Of a stretch of DNA of 64,000 bases, positions 19,472 to 29,168 are shown piece after piece. The DNA is taken from the NCBI RefSeq assembly GCF_900277125.1, contig NZ_OPYN01000240.1:1-64000 (forward strand), in the 5' to 3' direction. A program made the position numbers and the translations under genes. Source of the DNA: Pseudomonas inefficax (GTDB lineage: Bacteria > Pseudomonadota > Gammaproteobacteria > Pseudomonadales > Pseudomonadaceae). Within the stretch, counting starts at the first letter, position 1. Each line of letters begins with the position of its first letter. Under the pieces are notes generated by a model. The model was not told the origin of the DNA. It did no database searches and saw only the letters and a list, made by a program, of their open reading frames with translations.

Positions 19472-20217
19472 ATGTGCCTGATCGTATTCGCTTGGCGGCC
19501 GGAACATGCCCTGCCGCTGATCGTGGCGGCCAACCGCGATGAGTTCTATGCCCGCCCCACCCAGGCCCTGGCGGCCTGGGAGGATGCGCCCGGGATATAT
19601 GCCGGCCGCGACCTAGAGGCAGGTGGCACCTGGCTGGGCGTAGGCCCGCAGGGGCGGTTCGCGGCGCTGACCAATATTCGTGACCCGGCACAGGCACTGG
19701 GGCCGCGCTCGCGGGGCGAGTTGGTGGCCGCGTATCTGCAGGGTGAGTTGGGGGTCGAGGCCTATCTGGACCAGGTGGCCAGCCGCAGCGCTCAGTACTC
19801 CGGGTTCAACCTGCTGGTGGGCGATAGGCGGCAGCTGGGTTATCTGCATGCCCGGGACGCAGCGCCGCGCTTGCTGGAGGCAGGGGTTTACGGGCTTTCC
19901 AATGCCGGGCTGGATACGCCTTGGCCGAAGCTGGTGAAGGCGCGTAGTGGGCTGGAAGGGTTACTGGAAACGCCCGAGCCACAGCGCCTGCTGGCGTTGC
20001 TGGCCGATGCCGAACCGGCGCCGGAGGGCGAATTACCGGAGACGGGCGTTGGTTTGGCAACAGAGAAGCTGCTGTCGAGTGTGTTCATTGCCAGCCAGAA
20101 CTACGGACACGGGCAAGTACGGTGCTGATTGTTGATGATCAGGGCAGAAGGCGGCTTATTGAGCGCAGTTTTGGGCCCTTTGGTGGACATCTTGGGGAAG
20201 TAGAGCTTTCAGTCTGA
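19472..20217 (+). pseudogene. NRDE-family (DUF833/TANGO2) protein, frameshifted near the C-terminus
   Basis: The frame starting MCLIVFAWRPEHALP carries the family motif AANRDEFYARPTQ. It stops at 20128 after 218 residues. The expected conserved ending YGTRAST is broken: after Tyr211 (20102-20104) the sequence continues correctly only if one base is added within GGACAC at about 20105-20107. The restored frame then reads ACA CGG GCA AGT ACG GTG CTG, and stays open to a TGA at 20215-20217, giving about 248 residues, the usual family length. Either the allele has a one-base deletion or the sequence has an error. Role in the family is unclear (Ntn-like fold suggested). Confidence 0.75.
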
Positions 20218-20238
20218 TCCTTTGATGTTGGCTGTGCT

Positions 20239-20334
20239 GGCCTCTTCGCGGGCTTGCCCGCTCCCACAGGTACAGCGCAGCCTTCAGATGCGGCGCGATC
20301 CCTGTGGGAGCGGGCAAGCCCGCGAAGAGGCCAG
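20239..20334. repeat. REP pair, GTGG type, inward arrangement
   Basis: Inverted copies with the GGGCTTGCCCGC core lie between the convergent NRDE-family gene and ptsP. Confidence 0.92.
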
Positions 20335-20351
20335 TACAGGCACCATCACCC

Positions 20352-22631
20352 TCACAGGGTTTTATTGGCGCCAGGCCCGATCATCCGCGCCAACCCGAGG
20401 TTCTTCAGGGCCAGTTGCAGCGAGCTGTGGATAACCTGCGGGTTGTCATGGCTCAAGGCCTCCACCAGCAGCTCCTTGGCCTTGCTCATATTCACCTGGC
20501 GCAGCATCCACTTCACCTTCGGCAGGTTGGTGGCGTTCATCGACAGGCTATCGAAGCCCATGGCCATCAACAGGATCGCCGCTGCCGGGTCACCGGCCAT
20601 CTCACCGCAAATACTCACCGGCTTGCCTTCGCCATGGGCGTCGCGCACTACCGTGTTCAGCGCCTGCAACACCGCCGGGTGCAGGTAGTCGTACAGGTCG
20701 GCGACCCGCGGGTTGTTGCGGTCCACCGCCAGCAGATACTGGGTCAGGTCGTTGGAGCCGACCGACAGGAAGTCCACCTGCCGCGCCAGCTCCTTGGTCT
20801 GGTACACCGCCGCAGGAATTTCCACCATCACGCCAACCGGCGGCATCGGCACATCGGTGCCTTCGTCACGCACCTCGCCCCAGGCGCGGTGGATCAGGTG
20901 CAGCGCTTCTTCCAGCTCATGGATGCCGGAAATCATCGGCAGCAGGATACGCAGGTTGTTCAGCCCCTCGCTGGCCTTGAGCATGGCGCGGGTCTGCACC
21001 AGGAAGATTTCCGGGTGGTCGAGGGTGACGCGAATGCCGCGCCAGCCAAGGAACGGGTTTTCTTCCTTGATCGGGAAGTACGACAGCGACTTGTCGCCGC
21101 CGATGTCGAGGGTACGCATGGTTACCGGCAGCGGGTGGAAGGCCGCCAGCTGCTCGCGGTAGATGGCCAGCTGCTCTTTCTCGCTGGGGAAGCGCTGGTT
21201 GATCATGAACGGCACTTCGGTGCGGTACAGCCCCACCCCTTCGGCGCCACGCTGCTGGGCACGGGCCACATCGGCGAGCAGGCCGGTATTGACCCACAGC
21301 GGCATGCGATGGCCGTCCGGGGTAACGCACGGCAGTTCGCGCAGAGCATCCAGGCCCTGGGCCAGCTGGCGCTCCTCCTCGACCACGTCGCTGTACTGCT
21401 TGCGCAGCACTTCGCTGGGGTTGGTGAACACCTCGCCCTTGTAGCCGTCGACGATCATCTCGATGCCGTCGACCTTGGAATAAGGCAAATCGACCAGGCC
21501 CATCACCGTGGGAATACCCATGGCACGGGCCAGGATGGCGACGTGGGAGTTGCCCGAGCCCAGTACCGAGACCAGGCCGACCAGCTTGCCTTCCGGCACT
21601 TCGCCGAGCATCGCCGGGGTCAGCTCTTCACTGACCAGGATGGTGTTGTCGGCATACACCAGCGACTGCGCGCGGGCTTCCTGCAGGTATGCAAGCAGGC
21701 GCCGGCCCAGGTCCTTGACGTCGGAGGCGCGCTCGCGCAGGTAGTCATCGTCCATCAGCTCGAAGCGGTTGACGTGCTCGCCCACCACCTGGCGCAGGGC
21801 GCCCTGGGCCCATTGGCCGGTCTTGATGACCTCGGTCACCTCACCGCCCAGGGCCGCATCTTCGAGCATCATCAGGTACACATCGAATAGTGCACGCTCC
21901 TCCGGGCGCAGCTGGGTGGCCAGTTTGGCCGACAGCTTGCGCATATCGTCGCGCACGCCTTCGAGGGCGTTCTGGAACAGCTTCAGTTCGGCGTCGATGT
22001 CGTCGACAGTCTTGTCCGGCACCACTTCCAGATCGGCTGGCGGCAGCATCACTACGGCGCGCCCCACGGCGGCGCCAGGCGAGCCCGGCACGCCGACGAA
22101 GCGCGCTTCCTGGATGCCCTTGCCCTGGCGGCCCAAGCCGCGGATCGAGCCGGTCGCTTCGGCGTGGGCGATAACCCCGGCGAGCTGGGCGCTCATGGTA
22201 ACCAGGAAGGCTTCTTCGCCCTCGTCGAACTGGCGGCGCTCCTTTTGCTGGATGACCAATACCCCGACCACGCGGCGATGGTGGATGATCGGCGCACCAA
22301 GGAACGACGCGAATTTTTCTTCGCCGGTTTCGGCAAAGTAGCGGTAACGCGGGTGGTCGGCAGCGTTTTCCAGGTTCAGCGGCTCTTCCCGGGTACCGAC
22401 CAGGCCGACCAGGCCTTCGTTGGGGGCCATGCTGACCTTGCCGATGGAACGCTTGTTCAGGCCTTCGGTGGCCATCAGCACGAAGCGGTTGGTTTCCGGG
22501 TCGAGCAGGTAGACCGAGCAGACCTGGCTGCCCATGGCCTCCTTGACACGCAAGACAATGATCCCCAACGCCGACTTGAGATCTTTGGCGGAGTTTACTT
22601 CCTGGACGATCTTGCGCAGCGTATTGAGCAT
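20352..22631 (-). CDS. ptsP: PTS-Ntr enzyme I (phosphoenolpyruvate-protein phosphotransferase)
   Basis: The 759-residue protein starts the nitrogen phosphotransfer relay: PEP phosphorylates EI-Ntr, which passes phosphate to NPr and EIIA-Ntr. An N-terminal GAF domain (about residues 1-150) distinguishes it from sugar-PTS enzyme I. The phosphorylated histidine lies in GSGNSHVAILARAMGIPTVM near residue 360. The PEP-binding region contains DIGGDKSLSY, followed by the C-terminal barrel motif ICGEMAGDP. It begins 22 bases after rppH ends; the rppH-ptsP pair is a conserved gamma-proteobacterial operon. The start is MLNTLRKIVQEVN. Confidence 0.96.
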   Translation of the reverse strand: MLNTLRKIVQEVNSAKDLKSALGIIVLRVKEAMGSQVCSVYLLDPETNRFVLMATEGLNKRSIGKVSMAPNEGLVGLVGTREEPLNLENAADHPRYRYFAETGEEKFASFLGAPIIHHRRVVGVLVIQQKERRQFDEGEEAFLVTMSAQLAGVIAHAEATGSIRGLGRQGKGIQEARFVGVPGSPGAAVGRAVVMLPPADLEVVPDKTVDDIDAELKLFQNALEGVRDDMRKLSAKLATQLRPEERALFDVYLMMLEDAALGGEVTEVIKTGQWAQGALRQVVGEHVNRFELMDDDYLRERASDVKDLGRRLLAYLQEARAQSLVYADNTILVSEELTPAMLGEVPEGKLVGLVSVLGSGNSHVAILARAMGIPTVMGLVDLPYSKVDGIEMIVDGYKGEVFTNPSEVLRKQYSDVVEEERQLAQGLDALRELPCVTPDGHRMPLWVNTGLLADVARAQQRGAEGVGLYRTEVPFMINQRFPSEKEQLAIYREQLAAFHPLPVTMRTLDIGGDKSLSYFPIKEENPFLGWRGIRVTLDHPEIFLVQTRAMLKASEGLNNLRILLPMISGIHELEEALHLIHRAWGEVRDEGTDVPMPPVGVMVEIPAAVYQTKELARQVDFLSVGSNDLTQYLLAVDRNNPRVADLYDYLHPAVLQALNTVVRDAHGEGKPVSICGEMAGDPAAAILLMAMGFDSLSMNATNLPKVKWMLRQVNMSKAKELLVEALSHDNPQVIHSSLQLALKNLGLARMIGPGANKTL

Positions 22632-22653
22632 GGCTCGGGGTCGAACTCCGTCG

Positions 22654-23133
22654 TCAGTCGCGCGTCAGCAGACGCGGTGCTAGCTCTTTCAGGGCGCGTC
22701 GGTAGACCTCGCGCTTGAATGTCACAACCTGGCCCAGCGGGTACCAATAGCTGACCCAGCGCCAACCATCGAATTCCGGCTTGCCGGTCAGGTCCATCCG
22801 CACCCGTTGTTCGTTGCTGACCAGGCGCAGGAGGAACCATTTCTGCTTCTGGCCGATGCACAGCGGCTGGCTATGCGTACGCACCAGTCGCTGGGGTAAA
22901 CGATAACGCAACCAGCCACGGGTGCAGGCAAGAATTTCCACATCATCGCGTTCAAGGCCAACTTCTTCGTTCAGCTCGCGGTACAGGGCATCTTCCGGCG
23001 TCTCGTCAGGGTTGATGCCACCCTGGGGAAACTGCCAGGCATCCTGGTTGATCCGTCGAGCCCATAGCACCTGCCCGGCATCATTCGTGAGAATGATCCC
23101 GACGTTGGGGCGAAAACCATCCGGGTCGATCAC
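22654..23133 (-). CDS. rppH: RNA pyrophosphohydrolase
   Basis: The 159-residue Nudix hydrolase removes pyrophosphate from 5'-triphosphate RNA ends and so opens mRNA to RNase E decay. The Nudix box is [20 protein letters not shown]. The GTG at 23133 gives the family-standard N-terminus (M)[15 protein letters not shown] more distant ATG would add 24 residues not seen in the family. It is the first gene of the rppH-ptsP operon and is divergent from the HAD phosphatase gene, with 141 bases between the starts. Confidence 0.95.
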   Translation of the reverse strand: MIDPDGFRPNVGIILTNDAGQVLWARRINQDAWQFPQGGINPDETPEDALYRELNEEVGLERDDVEILACTRGWLRYRLPQRLVRTHSQPLCIGQKQKWFLLRLVSNEQRVRMDLTGKPEFDGWRWVSYWYPLGQVVTFKREVYRRALKELAPRLLTRD

Positions 23134-23274
23134 GGCAGCAACCTCGCAAACGCATGTCACCGCATTGTTCCACAAAGCTTGCGAGCGCAGCAACGCGCCC
23201 GCCAAGCTTATGTGCAGCAGCGTGAAAACTCCGTATTCTGCGGGCCTACCCTGTGGCTGATGCGAGTGACCGCG

Positions 23275-23931
23275 ATGCGCCTGGCTTTATTCGACCTGGA
23301 CAATACCCTCCTCGGTGGCGACAGCGACCATGCCTGGGGTGACTACCTTTGCCAGCGCGGCATCCTCGACCCGATTGCCTACAAGCAACGCAACGATGGC
23401 TTCTATCAGGACTACCTGAACGGCACCCTGGACCTGCAGGCCTACCTGGCCTTTTCCATGGAAATCCTTGCGGCAACACCGCTAGCCCAGCTCGACGAAT
23501 GGCACCGCGATTTCATGCGCGACTGCATCGAGCCGATCATCCTGCCCAAGGCGCTGAGCTTGCTGCAGCAGCACCGCGAGGCCGGCGACCAGCTGCTGAT
23601 CATCACCGCCACCAACCGCTTCGTGACCGCACCGATTGCCCGGCGCCTTGGTGTTCGCGTGTTGCTGGCGACCGAATGCGAGATGCGTGATGGCCGCTAT
23701 ACCGGGCGTAGTACCGATATACCGTGTTTCCGTGAAGGCAAGGTGACGCGGCTGGAGCGCTGGATGCTGGAGAACGGCTTCGATCTTGAGGACAGCTATT
23801 TCTATAGCGACTCGATGAATGACCTGCCGTTGCTGCAGCGGGTGGCGCATGCGGTGGCGGTGGACCCCGACCCGAATCTGCGAGCGGAGGCCGAGAAGCG
23901 CGGGTGGCCGGTGGTTTCGCTGCGGGATTGA
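23275..23931 (+). CDS. HAD-superfamily IB phosphatase
   Basis: The 218-residue protein has the HAD nucleophile motif [14 protein letters not shown] at its very N-terminus, a second motif [10 protein letters not shown], and the metal-binding motif [13 protein letters not shown]. These match the IB (SerB/CicA-like) subfamily. The ATG at 23275 is chosen because it places the DxDxT motif a few residues from the start. Related enzymes dephosphorylate phosphoserine, histidinol phosphate or glycerol phosphates. The substrate cannot be read from sequence. The gene is followed by a REP pair and the convergent DUF2269 gene. Confidence 0.85.
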   Translation: MRLALFDLDNTLLGGDSDHAWGDYLCQRGILDPIAYKQRNDGFYQDYLNGTLDLQAYLAFSMEILAATPLAQLDEWHRDFMRDCIEPIILPKALSLLQQHREAGDQLLIITATNRFVTAPIARRLGVRVLLATECEMRDGRYTGRSTDIPCFREGKVTRLERWMLENGFDLEDSYFYSDSMNDLPLLQRVAHAVAVDPDPNLRAEAEKRGWPVVSLRD

Positions 23932-23944
23932 GGTTTTCCTGTGC

Positions 23945-24040
23945 CGGCCTCTTCGCGGGTAAACCCGCTCCCACAGGTACTGCACAGCCCTCAAGCCTTG
24001 CGCATAGCCTGTGGGAGCGGGTTTACCCGCGAAGAGGCCA
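23945..24040. repeat. REP pair, GTGG type, inward arrangement
   Basis: Inverted copies with the GGGTAAACCCGC core lie between the convergent HAD phosphatase and DUF2269 genes. Confidence 0.92.
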
Positions 24041-24060
24041 GCACATACAGCACAAGGCTG

Positions 24061-24486
24061 TCAGACCGGCTTGGCCCCCATCAGCCCGGCGATAGACAGG
24101 AAGCAAACCCCACTGAACACCGCCAATGCCAAGGTCAAGCGCAACCCCACCACCTCGGCCTTGCGCAGCCGGTTCAGCCGCACCAGCAGCCACCACACGG
24201 CAAACGCGCCCAGCGTATAGATGACGCTGGAAGCCAGCACCCAGGTCTGCCCCAGCGGCCAGCCCACCAGGTGTACCAGCCACCAGCCGGTGAACGGCAT
24301 GCTCACCAGGCACAGGCCCATCACCAGCCAGACGAACACCAGCGGCCGACGCAGCAGCTTGGCATAGGCCTCGGCGTCGCCCTGGCGGCGGGCGCGCACG
24401 GTCCAGAGCGCCAGGCCCAGAGCGCCCAGCAGCAGGAGCGCGGTGGCGATGATGTGCAGGGTCTTGAGGGTGGTCAGGTGTTCCAT
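24061..24486 (-). CDS. DUF2269-type integral membrane protein
   Basis: The 141-residue protein has four hydrophobic segments, at about residues 7-28, 48-72, 80-105 and 115-137. Charged motifs such as RARRQGDAEAYAKLLRRP lie between spans one and two. The plan fits the predicted integral membrane family DUF2269. The ATG at 24486 is used; the upstream in-frame extension derives from REP sequence and is rejected. It lies between two REP pairs, with ilvA upstream on the same strand. Function unknown. Confidence 0.72.
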   Translation of the reverse strand: MEHLTTLKTLHIIATALLLLGALGLALWTVRARRQGDAEAYAKLLRRPLVFVWLVMGLCLVSMPFTGWWLVHLVGWPLGQTWVLASSVIYTLGAFAVWWLLVRLNRLRKAEVVGLRLTLALAVFSGVCFLSIAGLMGAKPV

Positions 24487-24519
24487 GTCTCGATTGTCCT
24501 TAAGCAGGCCATTTTGTGC

Positions 24520-24613
24520 AGGCTTCTTCGCGGGCTTGCCCGCCCCCACAGGGATATCACAGGCCCTGAAGCCTGCGCTGTACCTGTGGGAGCGGGCAAG
24601 CCCGCGAAAGGGC
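24520..24613. repeat. REP pair, GTGG type, inward arrangement
   Basis: Inverted copies lie between ilvA and the DUF2269 gene on the same strand. The left copy has CCCCCAC in place of CTCCCAC. Confidence 0.9.
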
Positions 24614-24634
24614 CATCAGCCCCAGCTTAGCCGC

Positions 24635-26149
24635 TCAGCCCAGGAACAGCTTGTAAGCCGGGTTGTCAGTCTCGTCCCAGTACGGGTAGCCGATCTTCGC
24701 CAGCGCCGCCGGCACCAGGTGGCGCTCGTCCTCCGGCACCTGCAACCCCGCCACCACGCGCCCGTCAGCGGCGCCATGGTTGCGGTAATGGAACATCGAG
24801 ATATTCCAGCGCCCGCCCAGCTTGTTGAGGAAGTTGAACAGCGCCCCTGGCCGCTCGGGGAACTCGAAGCGCAGCACCATTTCGTCACTGGCACCGGCCG
24901 AATGGCCACCGACCATGTGGCGAATATGCAGCTTGGCCAGCTCGTTGTCGGTCAGGTCGGTAACCGGGAAGCCCTGCTCGGTCAGCTGCTGCACCAGCGC
25001 AGCCCGTGGGTCGTTTTCCGGGTGGGTCTGCACGCCTACGAAGATATGCGCCTCGTCGGAGGTGTGCTTGCGGTAGTTGAACTCGGTGATCTGGCGCTTG
25101 CCGATAGCCTCGCAGAAGGCCTTGAAGCTGCCCGGGCGCTCGGGAATGGTCACGGCGATGATCGCTTCGCGCTTTTCACCCAACTCGGCACGCTCGGCCA
25201 CATGGCGCAGGCGGTCGAAGTTGACGTTGGCACCGGAGTCGATGGCCACCAGAGTCTGCCCGGTCACGCCGTACAACTCGACGTACTTCTTGATGCCCGC
25301 CACGCCCAGGGCACCGGCAGGTTCGGTGATCGAGCGGGTATCATCGTAGATATCCTTGATAGCCGCGCAGATCTCGTCGGTACTGACGGTGACCACTTCA
25401 TCCACATGATGGCGGCAGATATCGAAGGTGTGCTGGCCGATCTGCGCCACCGCCACGCCGTCGGCGAACAGCCCGACCTGCGGCAGCACCACGCGCTCGC
25501 CGGCCGCCATGGCCGCCTGCAGGCAGTTGGAGTCGTCCGGCTCGACGCCTATCACCTTGATTTCCGGGCGCAGGTACTTCACGTAGGCAGCAATCCCGGC
25601 GATCAGGCCACCGCCACCCACCGGCACGAAGATCGCGTCCAGCTGGCCAGGGTGCTGACGCAGGATTTCCATGGCCACGGTGCCCTGCCCGGCGATAGTG
25701 TGCGGATCGTCGTAGGGGTGTACGTAGACGAAGCCCTTCTCATCGACCAGTTTCAGCGAATAGGCCAGCGCCTCGGGGAACGAGTCGCCATGCAGTACCA
25801 CCTTGCCGCCCCGCGAACGCACGCCTTCGACCTTGATCTCAGGGGTGGTCTTGGGCATCACGATAGTGGCCTTGATGCCCATCTCGCGTGCGGCCAGGGC
25901 CAGGCCCTGGGCGTGGTTGCCGGCCGAGGCGGTGACCACGCCACGGGCCAGTTCTTCCGGGGTCAGTTGGGCCAGCTTGTTGTAGGCCCCGCGGATCTTG
26001 AACGAGAACACCGGCTGCAAGTCTTCGCGCTTGAGCAGAATCTGGTTGCCCAGGCGCTTGCTCAGCTGCCCCGCGCTCTGCAGCGGGGTTTCGACCGCAA
26101 CGTCGTAGACGCGCGAGGTGAGGATCTTCTTGACGTACTGTTCGAGCAT
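24635..26149 (-). CDS. ilvA: Threonine ammonia-lyase, biosynthetic
   Basis: The 504-residue PLP enzyme deaminates threonine to 2-oxobutanoate, the first step towards isoleucine. The PLP lysine lies in [12 protein letters not shown] (about residue 50), and the phosphate-binding glycine loop is [10 protein letters not shown]. Two C-terminal ACT-like regulatory domains (about residues 325-500) are present, as in the isoleucine-inhibited E. coli enzyme, so feedback inhibition is expected. It is divergent from rpiA. Together with ilvD at the start of the window it belongs to branched-chain amino acid synthesis. Confidence 0.95.
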   Translation of the reverse strand: MLEQYVKKILTSRVYDVAVETPLQSAGQLSKRLGNQILLKREDLQPVFSFKIRGAYNKLAQLTPEELARGVVTASAGNHAQGLALAAREMGIKATIVMPKTTPEIKVEGVRSRGGKVVLHGDSFPEALAYSLKLVDEKGFVYVHPYDDPHTIAGQGTVAMEILRQHPGQLDAIFVPVGGGGLIAGIAAYVKYLRPEIKVIGVEPDDSNCLQAAMAAGERVVLPQVGLFADGVAVAQIGQHTFDICRHHVDEVVTVSTDEICAAIKDIYDDTRSITEPAGALGVAGIKKYVELYGVTGQTLVAIDSGANVNFDRLRHVAERAELGEKREAIIAVTIPERPGSFKAFCEAIGKRQITEFNYRKHTSDEAHIFVGVQTHPENDPRAALVQQLTEQGFPVTDLTDNELAKLHIRHMVGGHSAGASDEMVLRFEFPERPGALFNFLNKLGGRWNISMFHYRNHGAADGRVVAGLQVPEDERHLVPAALAKIGYPYWDETDNPAYKLFLG

Positions 26150-26283
26150 CGGGAAAGCATCACTGGGCCGCGGGACAAGGGCTGGGAGTCTACCCCAGCG
26201 CTACGTCGGGCGACCACAGCAAAGCCGCCCGAGCCGTTATACTAGGCTCTTTTCAAAACCGCCCTGCCCCTCTCGGAGCCCGC

Positions 26284-26958
26284 ATGACCCAGGACCAACT
26301 CAAACAGGCCGTCGCCCAGGCCGCTGTCGACTTCATTCTGCCCAAGCTGGATGAAAAGAGCGTCGTCGGCGTCGGCACCGGTTCGACCGCCAACTTCTTC
26401 ATCGACGCCCTGGCTCAGCACAAGACCGCCTTCGACGGCGCGGTCGCCAGCTCCGAAGCTACCGCCCAGCGTCTGAAGGGCCATGGTATCCCGGTCTACG
26501 AGCTGAACAGCGTCAGCGAACTGGAGTTCTACGTGGACGGCGCCGACGAGAGCGACGCGCACCTGAACCTGATCAAGGGCGGCGGTGCAGCCCTGACCCG
26601 CGAGAAGATCGTCGCTGCAGTGGCCAAGACCTTCATCTGCATCGCCGATGCCAGCAAGCTGGTACCGGTGCTGGGCGCCTTCCCGCTGCCAGTCGAAGTG
26701 ATCCCTATGGCCCGCAGTCACGTGGCGCGTCAGTTGGTCAAGCTGGGTGGTGACCCGGTTTACCGTGAGGGCGTGGTTACCGACAACGGCAACGTGATCC
26801 TCGATGTGCACAACCTGCAGATCACCAACCCGGTGGAGCTGGAAGCGCAGATCAACGCCATTGTTGGCGTGGTGACCAACGGCCTGTTCGCGGCGCGGCC
26901 GGCGGATTTGCTGTTGCTGGGTACCTCTGAGGGTGTGAAGAGCCTCAAGGCCGAGTAA
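26284..26958 (+). CDS. rpiA: Ribose-5-phosphate isomerase A
   Basis: The 224-residue cytoplasmic enzyme interconverts ribose 5-phosphate and ribulose 5-phosphate in the pentose phosphate pathway. Family motifs [15 protein letters not shown] (phosphate loop), [17 protein letters not shown] (catalytic acids) and the lysine in [10 protein letters not shown] are present. The length is standard. TTATAC at about 26237-26242 may be a -10 element, set inside an inverted repeat GAGCC/GGCTC (26231-26249). A GTAG-type REP pair follows the stop. Confidence 0.96.
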   Translation: MTQDQLKQAVAQAAVDFILPKLDEKSVVGVGTGSTANFFIDALAQHKTAFDGAVASSEATAQRLKGHGIPVYELNSVSELEFYVDGADESDAHLNLIKGGGAALTREKIVAAVAKTFICIADASKLVPVLGAFPLPVEVIPMARSHVARQLVKLGGDPVYREGVVTDNGNVILDVHNLQITNPVELEAQINAIVGVVTNGLFAARPADLLLLGTSEGVKSLKAE

Positions 26959-26960
26959 CC

Positions 26961-27067
26961 TGCGGCGAGGGCTTCGCCCTCGTTTCGCGACACAAGGCCG
27001 CTCCTACAGGGGTACGCGATTTCCTGTAGGAGCGGCCTTGTGTCGCGATGGGCTGCAAAGCAGCCCC
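26961..27067. repeat. REP pair, GTAG type
   Basis: CGCGACACAAGGCCGCTCCT and its inverse flank a short spacer, with an outer GGGCTGC/GCAGCCC stem on the right and GGCGAGGGCTTCGCCCTCG on the left. It lies between convergent rpiA and the SdiA-regulated-type gene. Confidence 0.88.
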
Positions 27068-27073
27068 ACCTGC

Positions 27074-27976
27074 TCACTCTGCTGGCTGTTTGAACACATA
27101 GAACAGGTTCGGCTCACTGACCAGATAGATGGTCCCCGCCTCGTCCATCGCAATCCCCTCCGCCTGCGGCACCGTCGCCTGCAACCCCTGAAACCCCTTG
27201 CGCAACGACATGGTACTCAGCGGCCGGCCCTCGACATCCAGCTCCAGCACCAGCCGCGACTCGTCCGACAGTGCCAGCAGGTGCCCGCTGCGCTCATCGA
27301 ACTGCAAGCTCGACAGGTCCCGCACGAACAGCCGCGAATCGCGCTTGCGGTCCTGCACCACATGCACCGCATAAGGCTGCTCAGGTTTGTCGTGCGGGAA
27401 GCCATGCACCTCGTAGATCAGCATCGGGTCACGCTCCTTGGCAACGAACAGGCGCTTGCCCGCCGAATCGTAGGCCAGCCCCTCGAAGCCCTTGTTGCCG
27501 TTCAGGCCAATGCCCAGGGTCAGCTGCTCGGCATCGCCGGCATCAAGGAACATCGTGTCGTCTTCCAGGCGCACGCGAATCAGCCGCTGCTGACGCTCGT
27601 CGGTGATTACATAGCTGTTGGGCCCGACGTACTCCACGGCTTCGGGGTCGCCGAAGCCGGTCAGCGGTACCCGGCGCAGGATGCGGCCGTCCAGCGACAG
27701 CTCGATCAGCTCCGAGCGGGCATTGGTAACAGTAAACAGGGTCTTGCGATCGGGGTCGTAGGTCAGCGCCGATATGTCGTCATCCAGCCCTTCAACCGGC
27801 TGCGCCTCCACCACTACCTGGTAACGGTCCAGGCCGATGCTCTGCTCGGCGGGCTGCCACCAGGCCTTGAGGTTGAACCAGCCACGCTCGAACAGGCGAA
27901 ACTCCTGCCCGGCCAAGCCGAGCAGGATCAGGCCGATGACAGCCAGAACAGGGAGCGGGCGAACAAAACGGCGCAT
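27074..27976 (-). CDS. SdiA-regulated-domain protein, copy 1
   Basis: The 300-residue protein has a single N-terminal membrane anchor or uncleaved signal (about residues 7-27, LPVLAVIGLILLGLAG) and a periplasmic domain of the SdiA-regulated (YjiK-like) family. This is a beta-propeller-like fold with repeats such as DISALTYDPDRKTLFTVTN and KGFEGLAYDSAGKRLFVAKE. The ATG at 27976 (MRRFVRPLP) is preferred over an earlier one at 28021. A paralogue lies 91 bases upstream on the same strand. The E. coli relative is only named for SdiA control; the biochemical role is unknown. Confidence 0.78.
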   Translation of the reverse strand: MRRFVRPLPVLAVIGLILLGLAGQEFRLFERGWFNLKAWWQPAEQSIGLDRYQVVVEAQPVEGLDDDISALTYDPDRKTLFTVTNARSELIELSLDGRILRRVPLTGFGDPEAVEYVGPNSYVITDERQQRLIRVRLEDDTMFLDAGDAEQLTLGIGLNGNKGFEGLAYDSAGKRLFVAKERDPMLIYEVHGFPHDKPEQPYAVHVVQDRKRDSRLFVRDLSSLQFDERSGHLLALSDESRLVLELDVEGRPLSTMSLRKGFQGLQATVPQAEGIAMDEAGTIYLVSEPNLFYVFKQPAE

Positions 27977-28067
27977 GAGGGCAGACTCGACACAGGGGGT
28001 GGCGAATCTAACCATGAACAACTGAAATAAAGCTTAATGCCAGCATCCGAAAAGTCGGATATTGGGC

Positions 28068-28985
28068 TCAGTTCTTTCTGAAGCGATAGAACAGGGCCGG
28101 TTCGCTGACCATGTACAGGTTGCCCTTGTCATCCATGGCCACCCCTTCGGCACGCGGGATGGTGTCCTGCAGGCCGTTGAAACCGCCGAGCAAGGTCATG
28201 AAGCTGACTTGCTGGCCCTGCTCGTCCAGCTCCAGGAGCATGTTGGAATCGGCCGAAAGTACCAGCAGGTGGCCGGTACGCGGGTCGACGCCCAGCGCCG
28301 AGAGGTTGCGCAGGTCCAGTTCGTCACTGAGCAACGGCTGCTTTTCGCCCGTGAGCGGGCTACGGCCATCGGTGTTCCAGGTGTACAGCTTGGGCGGGCG
28401 CTCCTCGCCGATGACCAGGCGCTGACGCAGCGGGTCCCAGGCCACCGCCTCGAAGCCCTTGTTGCTCTTCACCGACTGGCCCAGGTCGTGGCTCTGGAAA
28501 TCATCATGGTTCAACGAGGTGGTCTGCGCATCCACCTTGACCACGGTCAGGTCGTGCAGGCGCTCATCGGTGATTGCCAGGAAGCCGTCTTCCAGCACGG
28601 CAACGCCTTCGGGGTTGTTCCAACCGTTGAGGGGGATCTTGCGCAGAACATCGCCATCCAGGCTCAGTTCGACCAGGATCGGGTTCTTGCCCATGACTGC
28701 GAACAGCGTGCGGGTACGCGGGTTGAAGGCCACATCCGAAGCTTCATCATCGTCCATGCCAGGCAGCGGCTTGGCATCGATGTCGACCTGGTAGTCCGGC
28801 AGCCATACGCTTTCGCTGCGCTCGGCGGTGCTTTCGAAGCTTTCCTTGACCCACAGCGCGCCGCGGTCATCCCAGTGCATGGCCACGGCCACGCCGTAGC
28901 CGATTACCGCTGCCACGGCCAGGCCGAAGGGCCAGCGCAGGAAGAAACGACGCTTTGGGGTTGCCGGGGCGCTGGGTGATGGCAT
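28068..28985 (-). CDS. SdiA-regulated-domain protein, copy 2
   Basis: The 305-residue protein has an N-terminal anchor (about residues 15-34) and a YjiK-like periplasmic domain. It shares motif by motif with the neighbour at 27074-27976, for example DDEASDVAFNPRTRTLFAV and NKGFEAVAWDPLRQRLV. The two genes are therefore a tandem duplication that has diverged considerably. A family-typical ending VSEPALFYRFRKN is present. No enzyme motif is recognisable. A REP pair lies between its start and the FAH-family gene. Confidence 0.78.
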   Translation of the reverse strand: MPSPSAPATPKRRFFLRWPFGLAVAAVIGYGVAVAMHWDDRGALWVKESFESTAERSESVWLPDYQVDIDAKPLPGMDDDEASDVAFNPRTRTLFAVMGKNPILVELSLDGDVLRKIPLNGWNNPEGVAVLEDGFLAITDERLHDLTVVKVDAQTTSLNHDDFQSHDLGQSVKSNKGFEAVAWDPLRQRLVIGEERPPKLYTWNTDGRSPLTGEKQPLLSDELDLRNLSALGVDPRTGHLLVLSADSNMLLELDEQGQQVSFMTLLGGFNGLQDTIPRAEGVAMDDKGNLYMVSEPALFYRFRKN

Positions 28986-29058
28986 GCGGGGGTCCTGAGG
29001 AGAATGGGCGTAGGTTCGCGCATTATCCTGATCGGGTGTGAAAAATCGGTAAACAGGA

Positions 29059-29153
29059 CCGGCCTCTTCGCGGGTGAACCCGCTCCCACAGGGGTCTCCA
29101 CAGGCCTGAGGCTGGTGAAATTCCTGTGGGAGCGGGTTTACCCGCGAAGAAGG
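29059..29153. repeat. REP pair, GTGG type, inward arrangement
   Basis: Inverted copies lie between the FAH-family gene and the second SdiA-regulated-type gene on the same strand. Confidence 0.92.
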
Positions 29154-29168
29154 CGACGCGGTTTCGAG

